A DNA stretch of 64,000 nucleotides from Saxidomus purpurata (GCA_022818135.1 JAFMSR010000005.1:28521865-28585864), one strand, 5' to 3'. Shown: positions 49,490 through 61,375, counted from the stretch's first letter. Made by a program: numbers and translations. The notes: a model not told the origin generated them from the sequence alone.

Positions 49490-50550
49490 ATTTTGCGTAC
49501 CGACTTTATTTTTGCGCAAAACTATTATCATACAGTAACACTTACTGTATGTGACAACGCTGTGGATGTGATTTCAATGAAATGGAGAAAGAATATCAGG
49601 TGTTTCAGTTTATAAGCTCACAATGTCATTGATTGTGTAATTCATGTAAGAAGGTATTCCTCAATAAAACGCAATACCATTGAGAGAGTATTTAAACCCC
49701 TTGTATAAGTATAATATTGAAAAGTTTTTGTCGCAGAATTATATCTGAAATCTATGCTTTACACTTTAAAACATTAATAGCATTTCAATATATAAACTGT
49801 AAAAGTTGACTGTATTTATGCATGTAAACGAGATCTAACGATTTTAACTACAAATTCCAAAGTGTAAGTATCCAGCATGTTATTAATATCCCCCGTCTAC
49901 TTTAAAGCCGAATATCGTAGGTGTTGAATATGTTGAGATGGTAAATTGTGATAAATGAATGGGCAATGGTGCAAATCACATTCGTGTCGATAGCAACCAA
50001 AGAAAATTATCTGTATATTAAAAGCTTTAACTTGTGTTAAGAGGTGTATTCAAATAACAGCCCGTTTCTGTCTTTTGTGCATTTTAATACTGAATTATCA
50101 CACTAATTTTTTAAAATCGTGATACATGCAGTCTTTATATTTAGGTAACCAGAGAACCATTTCAACTCATTTTTAAAGAATTATTTTTTGGGGGGACAAA
50201 TGAATCATTCGGCGTGGGCGAGTGAAACATACAAATGGTTGATGCAGGGTATAATGTGCACTGCGATTACATTTCAAGGCGAGATTTTGAATATTTTTGC
50301 TAGCATAACTTTGGAAGGCCTGAAACACTCGTGAAGCAGAAAGAATATATACATCAACATCTACGGGGATATTCTCGAAAATCACTTTCTGATCATAACT
50401 GTCGGAGATCATTATCTGGTTCGTACATTGTACTATAGGCATGAAGCGGAGGGAAGTCCAGATCCACTGGTCAGTACTGGGCGTAAAGCAATGTGGAGTG
50501 TCTATTCTCTGTTTGAAACTTCGCAGAACGAACTACTAAGCAGTGGAGAA
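49490..50550. other. Non-coding stretch between two minisatellites
   Basis: No gene recognised. The open frame at 50442..50173 (minus, 89 codons) has no domain or splice support. Confidence 0.4.
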
Positions 50551-50554
50551 TTCC

Positions 50555-50940
50555 GATTCACTGACTGGTTTACTTGACAATGGCACAAAGGAGATAGTCC
50601 GGATTCACTGACTGGTTTACTTGACAATGGCACAAAGGAGATAGTCCGGATTCACTGACTGGTTTACTTGACAATGGCACAAAGGAGATAGTCCGGACTC
50701 ACTGACTGGTTTACTTGACAATGGCACAAAGGAGATAGTCCGGATTCACTGACTGGTTTACTTGACAATGGCACAAAGGAGATAGTCCGGATTCACTGAC
50801 TGGTTTACTTGACAATGGCACAAAGGAGATAGTCCGGATTCACTGACTGGTTTACTTGACAATGGCACAAAGGAGATAGTCCGGATTCACTGACTGGTTT
50901 ACTTGACAATGGCACAAAGGAGATAGTCCGGATTCACTAA
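50555..50940 (+). repeat. 47-bp tandem repeat, eight full copies plus a partial
   Basis: GATTCACTGACTGGTTTACT followed by TGACAATGGCACAAAGGAG and ATAGTCCG repeats at exactly 47 bases from 50555 to 50931. The only change I see is one C for T near 50696, so the array is very young or homogenised. Confidence 0.95.
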
Positions 50941-51457
50941 CTATCGCTGGACAAGACCCAGATTCCCTGGCCAGCACTAAGTATGAGGCAGACCTTTCAG
51001 CCTAGAACTATGGGCTTATTTAGCAAATAAACACTGATAGTAGGCGTTAAGAAGAATAACTCCCGAAATACAGGTTAGGACTGCACGGGTGTAAAATAAA
51101 GAGAAACACCCCTGTATCACTTGCTTGCACTGGGTCTGACGCACATAGGTATATATGGTACGTTTTGTTGCTAACAGACAGGAAACTCGTCTATGGAGAA
51201 TCCAAATCCAAATGTCGCTTAAAAAGTACACGCCCAACATTTTCGTTTACGATGTATGTGACATCTGACATCAATGGCGTTGAAACTTCATTACATAAAG
51301 AGAAGCAAAATTTAATATCTTGTTTTTAAACAGCCTCAGTCGATCTATTTCAATTCATATGCAATTACTTATTTTTCTTCATATTCTCGTAATGATTTGA
51401 CACTTAGTAAATACATCCAGACTAGCATAAAATATTATATTTATAATGTTAGTAACA

Positions 51458-51919
51458 TAGGTATGAGACCCCTAAATCGGTGAAAAGCGGAAGCAGTTGA
51501 TTTTGTCTAGGGAACATGCGGACCTACACTATGTGTTTGATTGCTGATTGGCTGAAACTAAGTGGATGCATACAAGAAAAAATTAGTTTGAAATAATCGC
51601 GCATGATAGATCACAAATGAAATATGAAGAGGAAAATCTGGATATAAATTATAATCAAAATATTTGGTATTTGAAAATACTGACATATTTGGTCGGTGAC
51701 CACTAAAACTGCCACAAAATTGGGGTGGTGTCATTGAGCTCCAAATTACTGGCATAAAGTATTGGATCACATGTATAAATTTTGTTATTTTTATGTGGGA
51801 CTAGGATGAATCTACAAAATAAAGTTCATTTCAGCAGTCGGTGAGATTTTGGGAAGTCGCACCGGAAGAAACCCTTATAATGTAAGTCTATGGAAATGTA
51901 TTTAGGCGTCTCATACCTA
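51458..51919. mobile_element. MITE-like element with 20-bp terminal inverted repeats
   Basis: The left end TAGGTATGAGACCCCTAAAT and the reverse complement of the right end, TAGGTATGAGACGCCTAAAT, match at 19 of 20 bases. The element is about 462 bp and contains no transposase. I see no clear target-site duplication. Confidence 0.7.
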
Positions 51920-52164
51920 AAAAGGTAAGGTATTGATATCGTGTCATTCTTGCTTTCAATAAATTGTAAGGTGGTAATGTGATACAAAGGAAATAGAAAA
52001 CGTGAAGGTTCAGTGTATAAATAGAAAAAAAAAACAACAATTTATTAACCTTTACCTCGCTATATTTCTAAAACGGGTTCGCCGAACTCTCAATTTGGAT
52101 AGAACCATTAACCGTTTAAAAGGATGACCGTCTGAAAATTACTGTCTGAATTGTGAAATGTTAG

Positions 52165-53140
52165 TATCATGATCTACATGGTCAGTTTATGGTCTTCATT
52201 GATCAAATCATGGTCTTCACTGATCAAATCATGGTCTTCATTGATCAAATCATGGTCTTCACTGATCAAATCATGGTCTTTACTGATCAAATCATGGTCT
52301 TCACTAATCATATCATGGTCTTTACTGATCAAATCATGATCTCCACTGATAAGATCATGATCTTCACTGATAAAACCATGGTCTTCACTGATCAATCATG
52401 GTCTTCATTGATCAAACCATGGTTTTCACTGATCAGATCATGATCTTCAATGGTCAGATCATGATCTTCAATGATCAAATCATGGTCTTCACTTGTCAGA
52501 TCATGGTCCTCACTGATCAGATCTTCACTGATCAGATCATGGTTTTCCTTGGTCAAATCATGGTCTTCACTGATCTGATCATGGTCTTCACTGGTCAAAT
52601 CATGGTCTCGACTGATCAGATCACGGTCTTCACTGGTCAAATCATGGTCTCGACTGATCAGATCATGGTCTTCACTGATCAGATCATGGTCTTCACTGGT
52701 CAAATCATGATCTTCAGTGGTCAGTTTATGATCTTTACTGATCAGATCATGATCTTCAATGGTCAAATCATGGTCTTCACTAATCAGATCATTGTCTTCA
52801 CTTGTCAGATCATAATCTTCAGTGGTCAGTTTAGGATTTTTACTGATCAGATCATGATCTTCAATGGTTAAATCATAATCTTCAATGATCAAATCATGGT
52901 CTTCACTTGTCAGATCATGGTCTTCACAGATCAGATTTTCAATGATCAAATCATGGTCTTCACTTGTCAGATCATGGTCTTCACTTGCCAAGTCATGGTC
53001 CTCACTGATCAGATCATGGTCTTCACTTGCCAAATCATGGTCCTCACTGATCAGATCATAGTCTTCCTTGGTCAAATCATGGTCTTCACTGATCAGATCA
53101 TGGTCTTCACTGGTCAGATCATGATCTTCACTGATATTAA
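52165..53140 (-). repeat. 21-bp tandem array, about 46 copies, open as an acidic heptad repeat
   Basis: The plus-strand unit is CTGATCAGATCATGGTCTTCA with variants. On the minus strand it reads as a 7-residue repeat, (S/I)-E-D-H-D-L-(I/T), uninterrupted from about 53163 to a stop at 52392 (about 257 codons). A further stretch is open at 52395..52174 after a one-base deletion near 52390. Two repeats are shortened by 9 bases (near 52520 and 52935) without breaking the frame. There is no ATG at the upstream end; a TTTTAG acceptor-like site lies at about 53164. I cannot tell whether this is a minisatellite only or an exon of an Asp/Glu-rich repeat protein. Confidence 0.9.
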
Positions 53141-53169
53141 AAGATTTGTCGACAGCAGGGTCTAAAAGA

Positions 53170-56120
53170 TTAAATCAACGGCCCACATATGTAATTCGGT
53201 CGTCGGTTTTTTCAAGGATACTGTGAATAGTTACACACTGAATTACCTGCGGTTTATAATTCCTTATTTGGAATTAGTTTTCGACTTAGGTATTATCTTA
53301 CCTTTTCAAGTGAAATATAAGAAGGGGGACACCGTGACTATCTGGTACATTAACAATCTGATTTCTGAAATAAGATAACATGTAATTCTTTGTTCTGGTG
53401 ATATTATATATGATTAGTATAGTTTTTGTATAGCATGGCATAGAATAATGGCCGTTTGACCTCGTAGACCAGATTAAAGTCACTTAGGTCTTTGTACAAG
53501 GAATTTGCATTTAGTAAGATAGTATGTATGGGCTTCTTTGTACGGTGTTTACTTTTAGCTAAATACATCTCCGTTTTAAAGTCACGATCACTTTATCAAC
53601 CATGTTCCTTCGTTTTTAAACTGTGCATGTATCATGTGTATGTGAAATGTTACGGGTACAGATGGAATTAGACATGTTTTCAGTTAACATCACAAGTACA
53701 ACACGTTATATATTATGTTATAAACATTTTTATGCTAAGGAACAACACATGACAGGGTTTTATAGTCCAATTTCCATTTTTCACCTCTCATAGTTCAATA
53801 AATGTAATTTCATTACCAAGTTAGGGACTCCTGTATACGTTATGTATACAGTGAAAATTGATTAATGACATTGGCTGTACCAGCCGATCAACGAAGCCAA
53901 TCGACACGACTGGTGAGAAATTACATGTCGGACAAGATGACAGTTAAAGGTGATGTTGTTAGCATCTTAACAAGATCGCACTCAAGTAACTTGACACGAA
54001 ACTAATTGCGGATCGATCAGAGTGTGCATAACCTCATCCCATGTACAAAACGCGTATTTCTGAACAGTCACTCTCTGTTACTCAACATTTTACTATATGC
54101 ATCATTTAGCAACGAAGAAATAAAACGTTGTTTAATAAGGGGTATTATGGTCTTATGATGGATACAGAAACGTTTACCGATTTTTCTCATGGCCTGAAGG
54201 TGACACAGCACCTTTATACAATGAACTTTGCTAGATTACGTAAGAATTTCGGGCGGATGCCTGATGCAACTATAGTGTAGTTTATTACACTTGGTCAATA
54301 AGGGAGGCATCACATCCAGGTTCGGACTCCGCTCCATAACATCGAATAGAGCGAACCCCTTCCTTGGTTAGTACCTGGTGTCTCTGGTTCAGTGGTTTCA
54401 TCCTTCTGACGGGGAGATTTATGTGTTTTGTAGCGCGGACCAATATACACAATGATATATACAGGTGTGTTTATAGGTCTTATAGTGATTGCTTTTAATA
54501 AATACGAGTCAACTGTAACCCACCTTATGGTATCTCTATACACTGTTAACTAAATTATTATAGAAATCATCGCGTACATATGGGTAGCACATGAAGCTTA
54601 ACGTAACGATGGCAGACAGAAAATATTCTAAAAGCGCTGAACGAGACACTACGCAGGGTACAGTGCTAGAAGCGTGTCCCGGATGTTGTACCGTATTATA
54701 TTCCGGCCATGATCGCTGGCGACCACTCTGAATTTAGCATCAACATCGATGGAATACAGCTACTTTGACCCCTTGTCTCCAGGAAGTGCTTATTGCGATA
54801 TTCTGGTATAAACAAAAACTATTTTACTGCTGCATGTATTAATTATTTAAACACGTTCGTAAAATTCATTAATATCAATTTGCGGCCCATTGTTTCTTGT
54901 CTGATAAACAACGTAAACAAGGAATGTTTGGAGTAAACAATACAAACTATTTTTGTTCAGTTACACAATTTTACGTTTAACTTGTCGTAACTTTTCTTCC
55001 CTTCCTCTTCAGAAACTCACCTGGTCTGTATATTCGCTCTCACGTGAATGCTGTTATATCAAAAAAGTCACCATTTTATATTCCAACACAACTTTCAGAA
55101 ATATTTTAAACACCTATATGTTCCCAAATTCCACTTCACTGAAAAAATAAACACCAGCGAAATTCCACAAGTCCGGTTTTTGAATGACAATCGCTTATTT
55201 CTCGTTTATTACAACACAATACACCTTTCATAGGTGAATGAGCAGGTAAAAACTTGGACTGTTCTATTTATAGGGGGAGTAATGTATTGATGTTTTCTGA
55301 AGCGTTGCAGACGACAACTAAAGAGTATTGATTCATGCAGAACGCGGAGATAGACGTATAAAGTTTCATCCGCATATTAAATTTGAAATATCCTATTCAT
55401 TCGCATACCACAAAGGTAAAGCTACATCTACGATTTATTTACATAGTTAGATTTATTCATGCATAGTTATAGCTGACAAGAAAGTATAACGAGCGGGGTT
55501 CTTTAAACCGGTTAATAACAGCTGAGCTATATGAGATAATTTACTTTCAAACCACGAAATAAGGAATATACTTTTACAAACCAAAAGTCGTTTCTCTGAT
55601 TCTGAGAAGTAAAGAGGTACATGCATACATTAAATACATTAAAATAATTGTTTTCATGCTTCCGATCAAAATAATTGATTTTGACTGCTGTGCTTTGAAA
55701 TGAATTTCATAAAAGATTTATATTTCAAATATGTTTCAAAACCACCCAATCGTGAAGGAAGATTGTCTTTGAAAATTCTTTTTTGTTGGCCTCAAGCCTT
55801 AATTTGAGAAAGCACACAGTCAAGGATGAACTTGGATGGCAATTGGTTACAATTACTGACACCAAAAAGAATCTTTGCACGTTTATATTGAGCGTAACGT
55901 GTTCGCTACTAAGTTTAAAAAGATAGACTTTACTATCATGAGTGAAAAATAATCTTCCATACATTGCACTAAAGCAATATTTAAGCACGTGGATGTCCTT
56001 CAAACTGAAATTGGCTATTATGCGACTGTTTGCACGTGCTACCCGTGCAACATGTTTGTCACTGACCGTTTTATTACTGGCTATGCAATAATTAAATCAC
56101 GGTACATTTGAATTTAACTC
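53170..56120. other. Non-coding stretch, nothing recognised
   Basis: No exon, RNA gene or clear repeat. An open frame at 54543..54310 (minus, 77 codons) is unsupported. Confidence 0.4.
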
Positions 56121-56129
56121 ATTAACCTG

Positions 56130-56390
56130 ATGTCACGGCTTCAAGAAAATGAACGAATTCATGCACTTCTGCAACTTGCATTCGGCGTCAGAGTCTCTGA
56201 CGTCGCTAGGCAGTTTAATGCCACAGAAATAACATCATGAATCTTCGACAACGTTACCGTCACAACGGAAGCGTAAGAGATCTTCCACGATCCGGCTGGC
56301 CGAAGGTGACAACGGCACGTCAGGATACATACATGACGTACCCTACAACGTTATAGGACGTTTCGTCAGGTCAATGCGTTTGAGATTACT
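56130..56390 (+). pseudogene. Tc1/mariner transposase N-terminal fragment, broken
   Basis: The sequence begins at ATG 56130 and reads MSRLQENERIHALLQL then VSDVARQFNA, the first helix-turn-helix of Tc1-type transposases. It hits a stop at about 56238, then continues in another frame as LRQRYRHNGSVRDLPRSG and KVTTARQDTY, the linker and second DNA-binding helix. No DDE catalytic core follows. It is a dead remnant of a DNA transposon with a frameshift and a 3' truncation. Confidence 0.8.
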
Positions 56391-56689
56391 TGCTTTGATC
56401 CGTAGAAGAGGAGGACATAACATATAGTCATTGATTTCCATATTTCTTGACAAATACCTGAAGTTAAGTAAGCATTTAGAAAACAATACAGATTTGCAAC
56501 TTTTTCTTTTAACCCCTACTTCTTTCAAGCGTAAAACAATGCAATAATAATTACCCGAATTTGATTCCAAAATAAGGCATCGTGTAAAGAAAAGATTTCC
56601 AAACATTTTGATACCAAATTTGCCTATATTTCTTTCACAAAGGATAGAACTTTTATTTCTTAAACAAGAGCACAGTTTCTTTTTGGTGT

Positions 56690-56760
56690 CAGTAGATGTC
56701 TTTCAATTAACTGCAGGACCGTAGGTTCAAGCCCCGATGGCGGTCATAACCCAATCTCTA
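56690..56760 (+). repeat. tRNA-like/SINE scrap
   Basis: GTAGGTTCAAGCCCCGATGG resembles a B box with its T stem; the 5' half is not recognisable. Confidence 0.35.
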
Positions 56761-56799
56761 CCAGAGACGTAATGCAAGGTTGTTTTTTTCATAGTTGCA

Positions 56800-57560
56800 C
56801 AACATAAACTATAACTCAACAACAATAAATGACGCATGACTCACGCGTTCTCTTCAACGTTTACCGTTGCTTTCAAGTAAACTAAACTTGCAGACACGGC
56901 CTATAGAGCATTGTTTGTCTATACCATCCCTTGAAATAAAACTATTCCAACATAGCAACTCCTGCTGAAGAAGGTTACAATGTGAACATTATATAAACAT
57001 TTGAACAATGTCACGAGTTATCTTAAATTGATTAATGCATTGGCAAATAATTACATCGTTAAATAGAAAACTGTTAAATCAAATACAGTTAAAGGACCTA
57101 ACGAAGAGAACTTAATGGGACTTAAGATAATATTGAAACATAAAAGAGCACATGCCATAGCGGAAGGTTTAAGCAAATAAAAATATCCACTGGTCCTTAT
57201 ACATACTTAACTAGTTGCAAGCTTATGAATTATTCTTCTGTTAAGAATATTCAATTTTATCATGTCTCTTTGTAATAGTTTATGTATATGATTAGAAAGT
57301 TTTACATTTATTTAAGCTGAGAAAATACCATTTGACTGACATGTTTTAAAGAAATCGTATAGAGTTGTATCCTGAAGTTAAAGTGATTTGCGGGAAAGAT
57401 AGATTGTTTTTCCTTGCCGCTCGTTCCGACAGATTTGAAAGAAACTATTCCAAACTTGTTTGCAGTTAAACCTATGCTGAAGACCACCTGCAAATAAAGG
57501 TCACTATGACCCGTGAATGCCTACTGAGAGGTGACAGACAGTGCACAGTTCGTTACTTAC
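56800..57560. other. Non-coding stretch, nothing recognised
   Basis: AT-rich sequence without open frames or repeats of note. Confidence 0.45.
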
Positions 57561-57567
57561 AAAATGT

Positions 57568-57652
57568 CATCCCCCGAAAATCCGGCCACCGCGGAAAACC
57601 GGTCAATTTTTCCCCGCCGAAGACCGTCCGGAATTTCTAGGTTCTACTGTAG
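57568..57652 (-). mobile_element. Solo end of a pogo/Tigger-like DNA transposon
   Basis: On the minus strand it begins TACAGTAGAACCTAGAAATT, followed by CCGGACGG, a GCGGGG run, CCGGTTTTCCGCGG and CCGGATTTTCGGGGG. TACAGTAGAACCT at the tip is typical of Tigger-type ends. No partner end was found nearby. Confidence 0.5.
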
Positions 57653-58277
57653 TTCAACTAGTTAACTATGTTAGAAATATCAAAGACCGCCGCGTGAATG
57701 TCTTCCAGACAGTGTGTTTATTTGAAGGTTTGACTGTACTTAACATTGCACATATAACAAGAGTGGCAACTTGTCACAAAGGTAGATCGAGTGGTAATCA
57801 GAGTATTATTTGTTGAAAGTGTTACGATTCGTGATCGGATAAATTATTTGTCAAATTTTATCCCCCCAAAAAAGGGTCAAACTCTCTGGATAAATCATTT
57901 AATTAAAGGGCCAAAAACTCCTGAGTGACTACAGCTATGGAGATGGTTATGGCCGGGATAGTGTGCATAAAAGCATTCTGGTCAAATTTACTGCATGAAA
58001 ATTGTTCGTGCTGAAGAGCAGACAAGACTAATTTTATCAATTTTTTAGACTCCATATGCGTCTTTGGCGATTTCACTGATTATCGAACTTGGTCGAGATT
58101 GATGCCAACAAAGATGTTGACCAAGTTTGGTGAAGATCGGATGAAAAAGTGTTCGCTTTCGAGAGCGGCCTAGGCTAAATTTAGTAACTTTGAATAATTC
58201 AAGGGTTATGATCCAGAAATGTCTGAGGTTGTTACGCTGTTTATCAAACTTGACCTAGATTTAGAGGATACTTGTTG

Positions 58278-58403
58278 GTTTCGGTGTAAGATCACGTGTG
58301 GGCACCAAAAGTGATATTATCACGAGTGGCGCAGCCACGAGTAAATATAACTACTTTTGGTGTTCACAAGTGAAATTATCGTGATATGACACCGATACCT
58401 ACA
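58278..58403. repeat. Foldback (imperfect palindrome) of about 125 bp
   Basis: The left arm (GGTTTCGGTGT..ATCACG, then CACCAAAAGT, then CGAGTGGC) pairs with the right arm (GCCACGAG, then ACTTTTGGTG, then CGTGATATGACACCGATACC) around a GCA centre in GTGGCGCAGCCAC. Confidence 0.8.
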
Positions 58404-58621
58404 ATTTTTCTGTTTATTTTATGTCTCAAACTCTACTTTTGTTGAGTTTATTTCAATAAAATGTCGAAAATCGCGGGAAACGTTACCAGAAAGCATCGCA
58501 AGTATGACGTCATTTTAACGACGTCATCGTCATATGGTTTCCGGCAATTATTACGCTCGGTATACTTTTTGTCGTTAATCCGGGTAACAGATTTTCATAA
58601 TTTTCACTGCGTGGACAGTGA

Positions 58622-58660
58622 GTTTATCGAAATATAATCCACCGTTATATTTCGATAAAC
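58622..58660. repeat. Perfect hairpin, 16-bp arms and 7-base loop
   Basis: GTTTATCGAAATATAA at 58622..58637 is followed by loop TCCACCG and the exact reverse complement at 58645..58660. Confidence 0.95.
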
Positions 58661-58899
58661 CTCCAAAAAACATAGAATAAACATATATCATGCCCACAAA
58701 CATTTTTTTCAAGGTTTGGTTAATCTTCCATGCTAATTTGGTCAATTTGTGATTACTCAAGGACCATAATCCAGACGTGTCACAAGTGATTTTGCTGGTT
58801 AATTAATTTTGTCGAGATGTCCACAAGAATGTTCATCAAGCCCAGTGAAGATCGGCGGAAAACTTTTACGACTAAGAGAGCGGACAATGTTTCTGGTCG

Positions 58900-60300
58900 T
58901 TGCTGCCCTCGTCACGTCACCACATGTGTTCCTACATACGTCCCGTCTATGGACATGCGTATAAAATGGTTCGTGCAGTTACAACTAAATTCCTCCAACA
59001 CTCGATAATATAAACAGTACAAAGTATCATACATATACAGTGTGTGTCTTGTGCGTGTAGCTGAAGGATTACAACTCTTGTGTAAAATATCAAACGTAAT
59101 GCCAAGTTGCCAACATTCTTGCATGACTTAGAACAGAAACGATTCAGGATTACCCCTCCTTCGCATACAGACGATTAATTCTCATCCCAGCGTTTCAGGG
59201 CACTTACCTCACGAATACTAATGGTACAAACTTGACACCTAGCCGTAATGATTTGACAAACACATGCAAGCGTTACTACGCGAATGGTGTTCCGTTTTAA
59301 AGAAACTAAATGTTCCAATGTTAGCACTAGAGCATTAATTGATGTTAACCTGGTTTTAAAATTATAATTGAAGGACACAGGCTATTGCTTAGGTAGTACC
59401 ACATAAATCTCTTCAAGATAATGAGAATAACTTTAAAGTTTGGTGTAACAATAACAACATGGCAAAACATCAATATCAATGGCACCATCGTTACTTATGT
59501 TTGATATACAAAACAAACGTATTCAATGAATTGAACTGCATGGCTACCTATAAAGAAAAACCTTCACTATCACACTGGTCATACTGTCTATGTATAGCCG
59601 TGATTAAACGAAAGGGAGCTTTCAGATGGTCTTTCTGATTGCGAACATGTATATATCGTTTATAAATTGATAGTTTATAAACTTGTCCTTTAGTCACAGA
59701 ATTAATAATAAAACGGCTTGCCATAAAGAACTTCTTGAACAGAGAGAATATATTTCTTGAAAGTTATACATGTATTATTATATTTATAGTGGACAGTACA
59801 TTTGCCATATTGCATATTTAAAATCTCGGAAAATTAAACTTAAATGGACAATAATTAACGATAGCACGAGGTCAACAGAAGTTATTTCGAAAACGAATGC
59901 GAATGTACCAGACTCTAAGATGTGTTCACATTTGATATTGGGCCGCTGGTCAGATTAGAAGTCAGACAAGGCATCAGAATCCTAGTTTACGTTTGGGTTA
60001 AGTTTTCAACAATAGGCGTGAAGTAAGTAAATATATAAACAATGTAAAATCTAATCAGATGACACAACGAACTATTGACAATGTTTGATTGAAGGCCAAT
60101 CATCTTTGCGGTAATTATCTACCTTTTATCTATATGTTACATTTAGCCAAGTTTGCAAATAAAACAATCAAATCCGACCAGGAAGATGCAGTCGTGTATA
60201 AAACAACTATTAGTAAACACTTATACCTAGTGATATAAACTACAAGTAGACATCTTTAATATTATACATGTAATGAATAGCAGTTTGAAACACTATTCAG
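58900..60300. other. Upstream region of the TRIM-like gene, no gene seen
   Basis: AT-rich. GATATAAAC about 65 bases before the TRIM-like ATG could serve as a weak TATA element, but nothing else supports a promoter assignment. Confidence 0.35.
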
Positions 60301-60304
60301 TAGA

Positions 60305-61375
60305 ATGGCATCGCTTTCTGAAAACGTTTTGGATATTGCAAACATGTCATTTTGCGAGAATTTGAAGTGCTCTATATGTCTGGATATTTTTAAGTCACCA
60401 AAGGCTCTTGTGTGCCTTCATACGTTTTGTGAGGCGTGTATCCAAGGAAATATAAACGCTGCCAATATTAAAAGGCGTCCAAATTCGATCGTATGTCCAG
60501 AATGCCGACAGCAGACGACACCGCCAAATAATTGTGCGCCAGCAGAATGGGCTAAGCAGTTGCCGACAAACTGGGCCATAAAAGGCTTTATCGAGAAACT
60601 TGAAAGTCATGCCGCTAATGCTACAGCCACTGAGGCTGCTGACGTAGTAGATGGTCAAAGGTCCATCAACCCACGTGATCTTGAAGAGTGCAGACAAATA
60701 GAAATATGTCCGACGCATTCGGGAAAAACTTTACAGTTCTATTGCATGGAACATACAGCAGTATTGTGCGAAGAATGTAGAGCAGGTGCTCATCGATGGG
60801 GTTGTTCTGTTGTGACAATCGATTCCATTGCGAAAGAGGGCGCTGTAGCGCAGAATGAAGCCGGCGTCCAGGCGGAGCTTAATGGAATCCATCAAAAGCT
60901 AGAGAGTACAATGGATGCCATGAGAAAAGACATACGAACGGTAGGGGATACTGTCGATAATTTTCAGGTACGTTTGAAAGCGCTCCGTAACGAAGTTGAT
61001 TTGTTAATGACCGAAATGCAATACGAGCTTTTTGGTAGCGAATTTCGTGATATGTCAAAATCAAAGCTAACGTGTAGTCAAAGAAACACACTTACAGAGT
61101 GCGAGAGCCTACAAGAGGCTATGAGATTCAGCAAATCTGAAAAAGATGTCATCGAGAATTATGGAACGCCAGTGCAGCGATTAATTGCTATGGAACGTTT
61201 GCGCAGTCTGGTACCGATCTTTAAAAGGGCAGCAGACGACAACGCCAGATTGGCAACGCGCATGGAAATACGACATGAGGGTATTGAAATATTGGACAGT
61301 GTAGTTCATATGCAGAAAGAAATGAAAAATATTGAAGGTGTGAGAGTTAAGTTATTTAATACTGAATCGGATTAG
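60305..61375 (+). CDS. Intronless RING/B-box protein (TRIM-like), 356 aa
   Basis: The N-terminal C3HC4 RING finger has ligands C22, C25, C37, H39, C42, C45, C64 and C67, the signature of RING-type E3 ubiquitin ligases. A single B-box type 2 follows (C135, H138, C147, C155, C158, H163). Its last ligand appears to be C167 in HRWGC, where classical B-boxes have His; this is common in invertebrate TRIMs. Residues about 180-345 are charged and helical, fitting a coiled coil. The protein ends in a stop with no NHL, SPRY or other C-terminal domain, so it is shorter than most TRIMs. The whole frame is one exon starting at ATG 60305. Likely role: a ubiquitin ligase of the expanded molluscan TRIM set, often linked with innate immunity; substrate unknown. 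A retrocopy or a longer spliced form cannot be excluded. Confidence 0.9.
   Translation: MASLSENVLDIANMSFCENLKCSICLDIFKSPKALVCLHTFCEACIQGNINAANIKRRPNSIVCPECRQQTTPPNNCAPAEWAKQLPTNWAIKGFIEKLESHAANATATEAADVVDGQRSINPRDLEECRQIEICPTHSGKTLQFYCMEHTAVLCEECRAGAHRWGCSVVTIDSIAKEGAVAQNEAGVQAELNGIHQKLESTMDAMRKDIRTVGDTVDNFQVRLKALRNEVDLLMTEMQYELFGSEFRDMSKSKLTCSQRNTLTECESLQEAMRFSKSEKDVIENYGTPVQRLIAMERLRSLVPIFKRAADDNARLATRMEIRHEGIEILDSVVHMQKEMKNIEGVRVKLFNTESD

Larger units (their letters stand above)
58040..58895 (+). repeat. Dispersed repeat interrupted by foldback sequence
   Basis: The outer parts share wording: ACCAAGTTTGGTGAAGATCGG and GAGAGCGG (58115..58170), then AGCCCAGTGAAGATCGGCGG and GAGAGCGGAC (58840..58885). 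They look like two units of one tandem-type dispersed element. The middle, about 58275..58680, holds two palindromes and appears inserted. Confidence 0.6.

Noticed and set aside
49277..49615. 112-codon plus frame with NSIVCG repeats
   Set aside because: It is generated by the 18-bp tandem repeat; flanking parts show no coding features.
52189..52871. Plus-strand frames (MVFTDQI repeats) in the 21-bp array
   Set aside because: They are broken by stops where the minus frame stays open, so if either strand is coding it is the minus.
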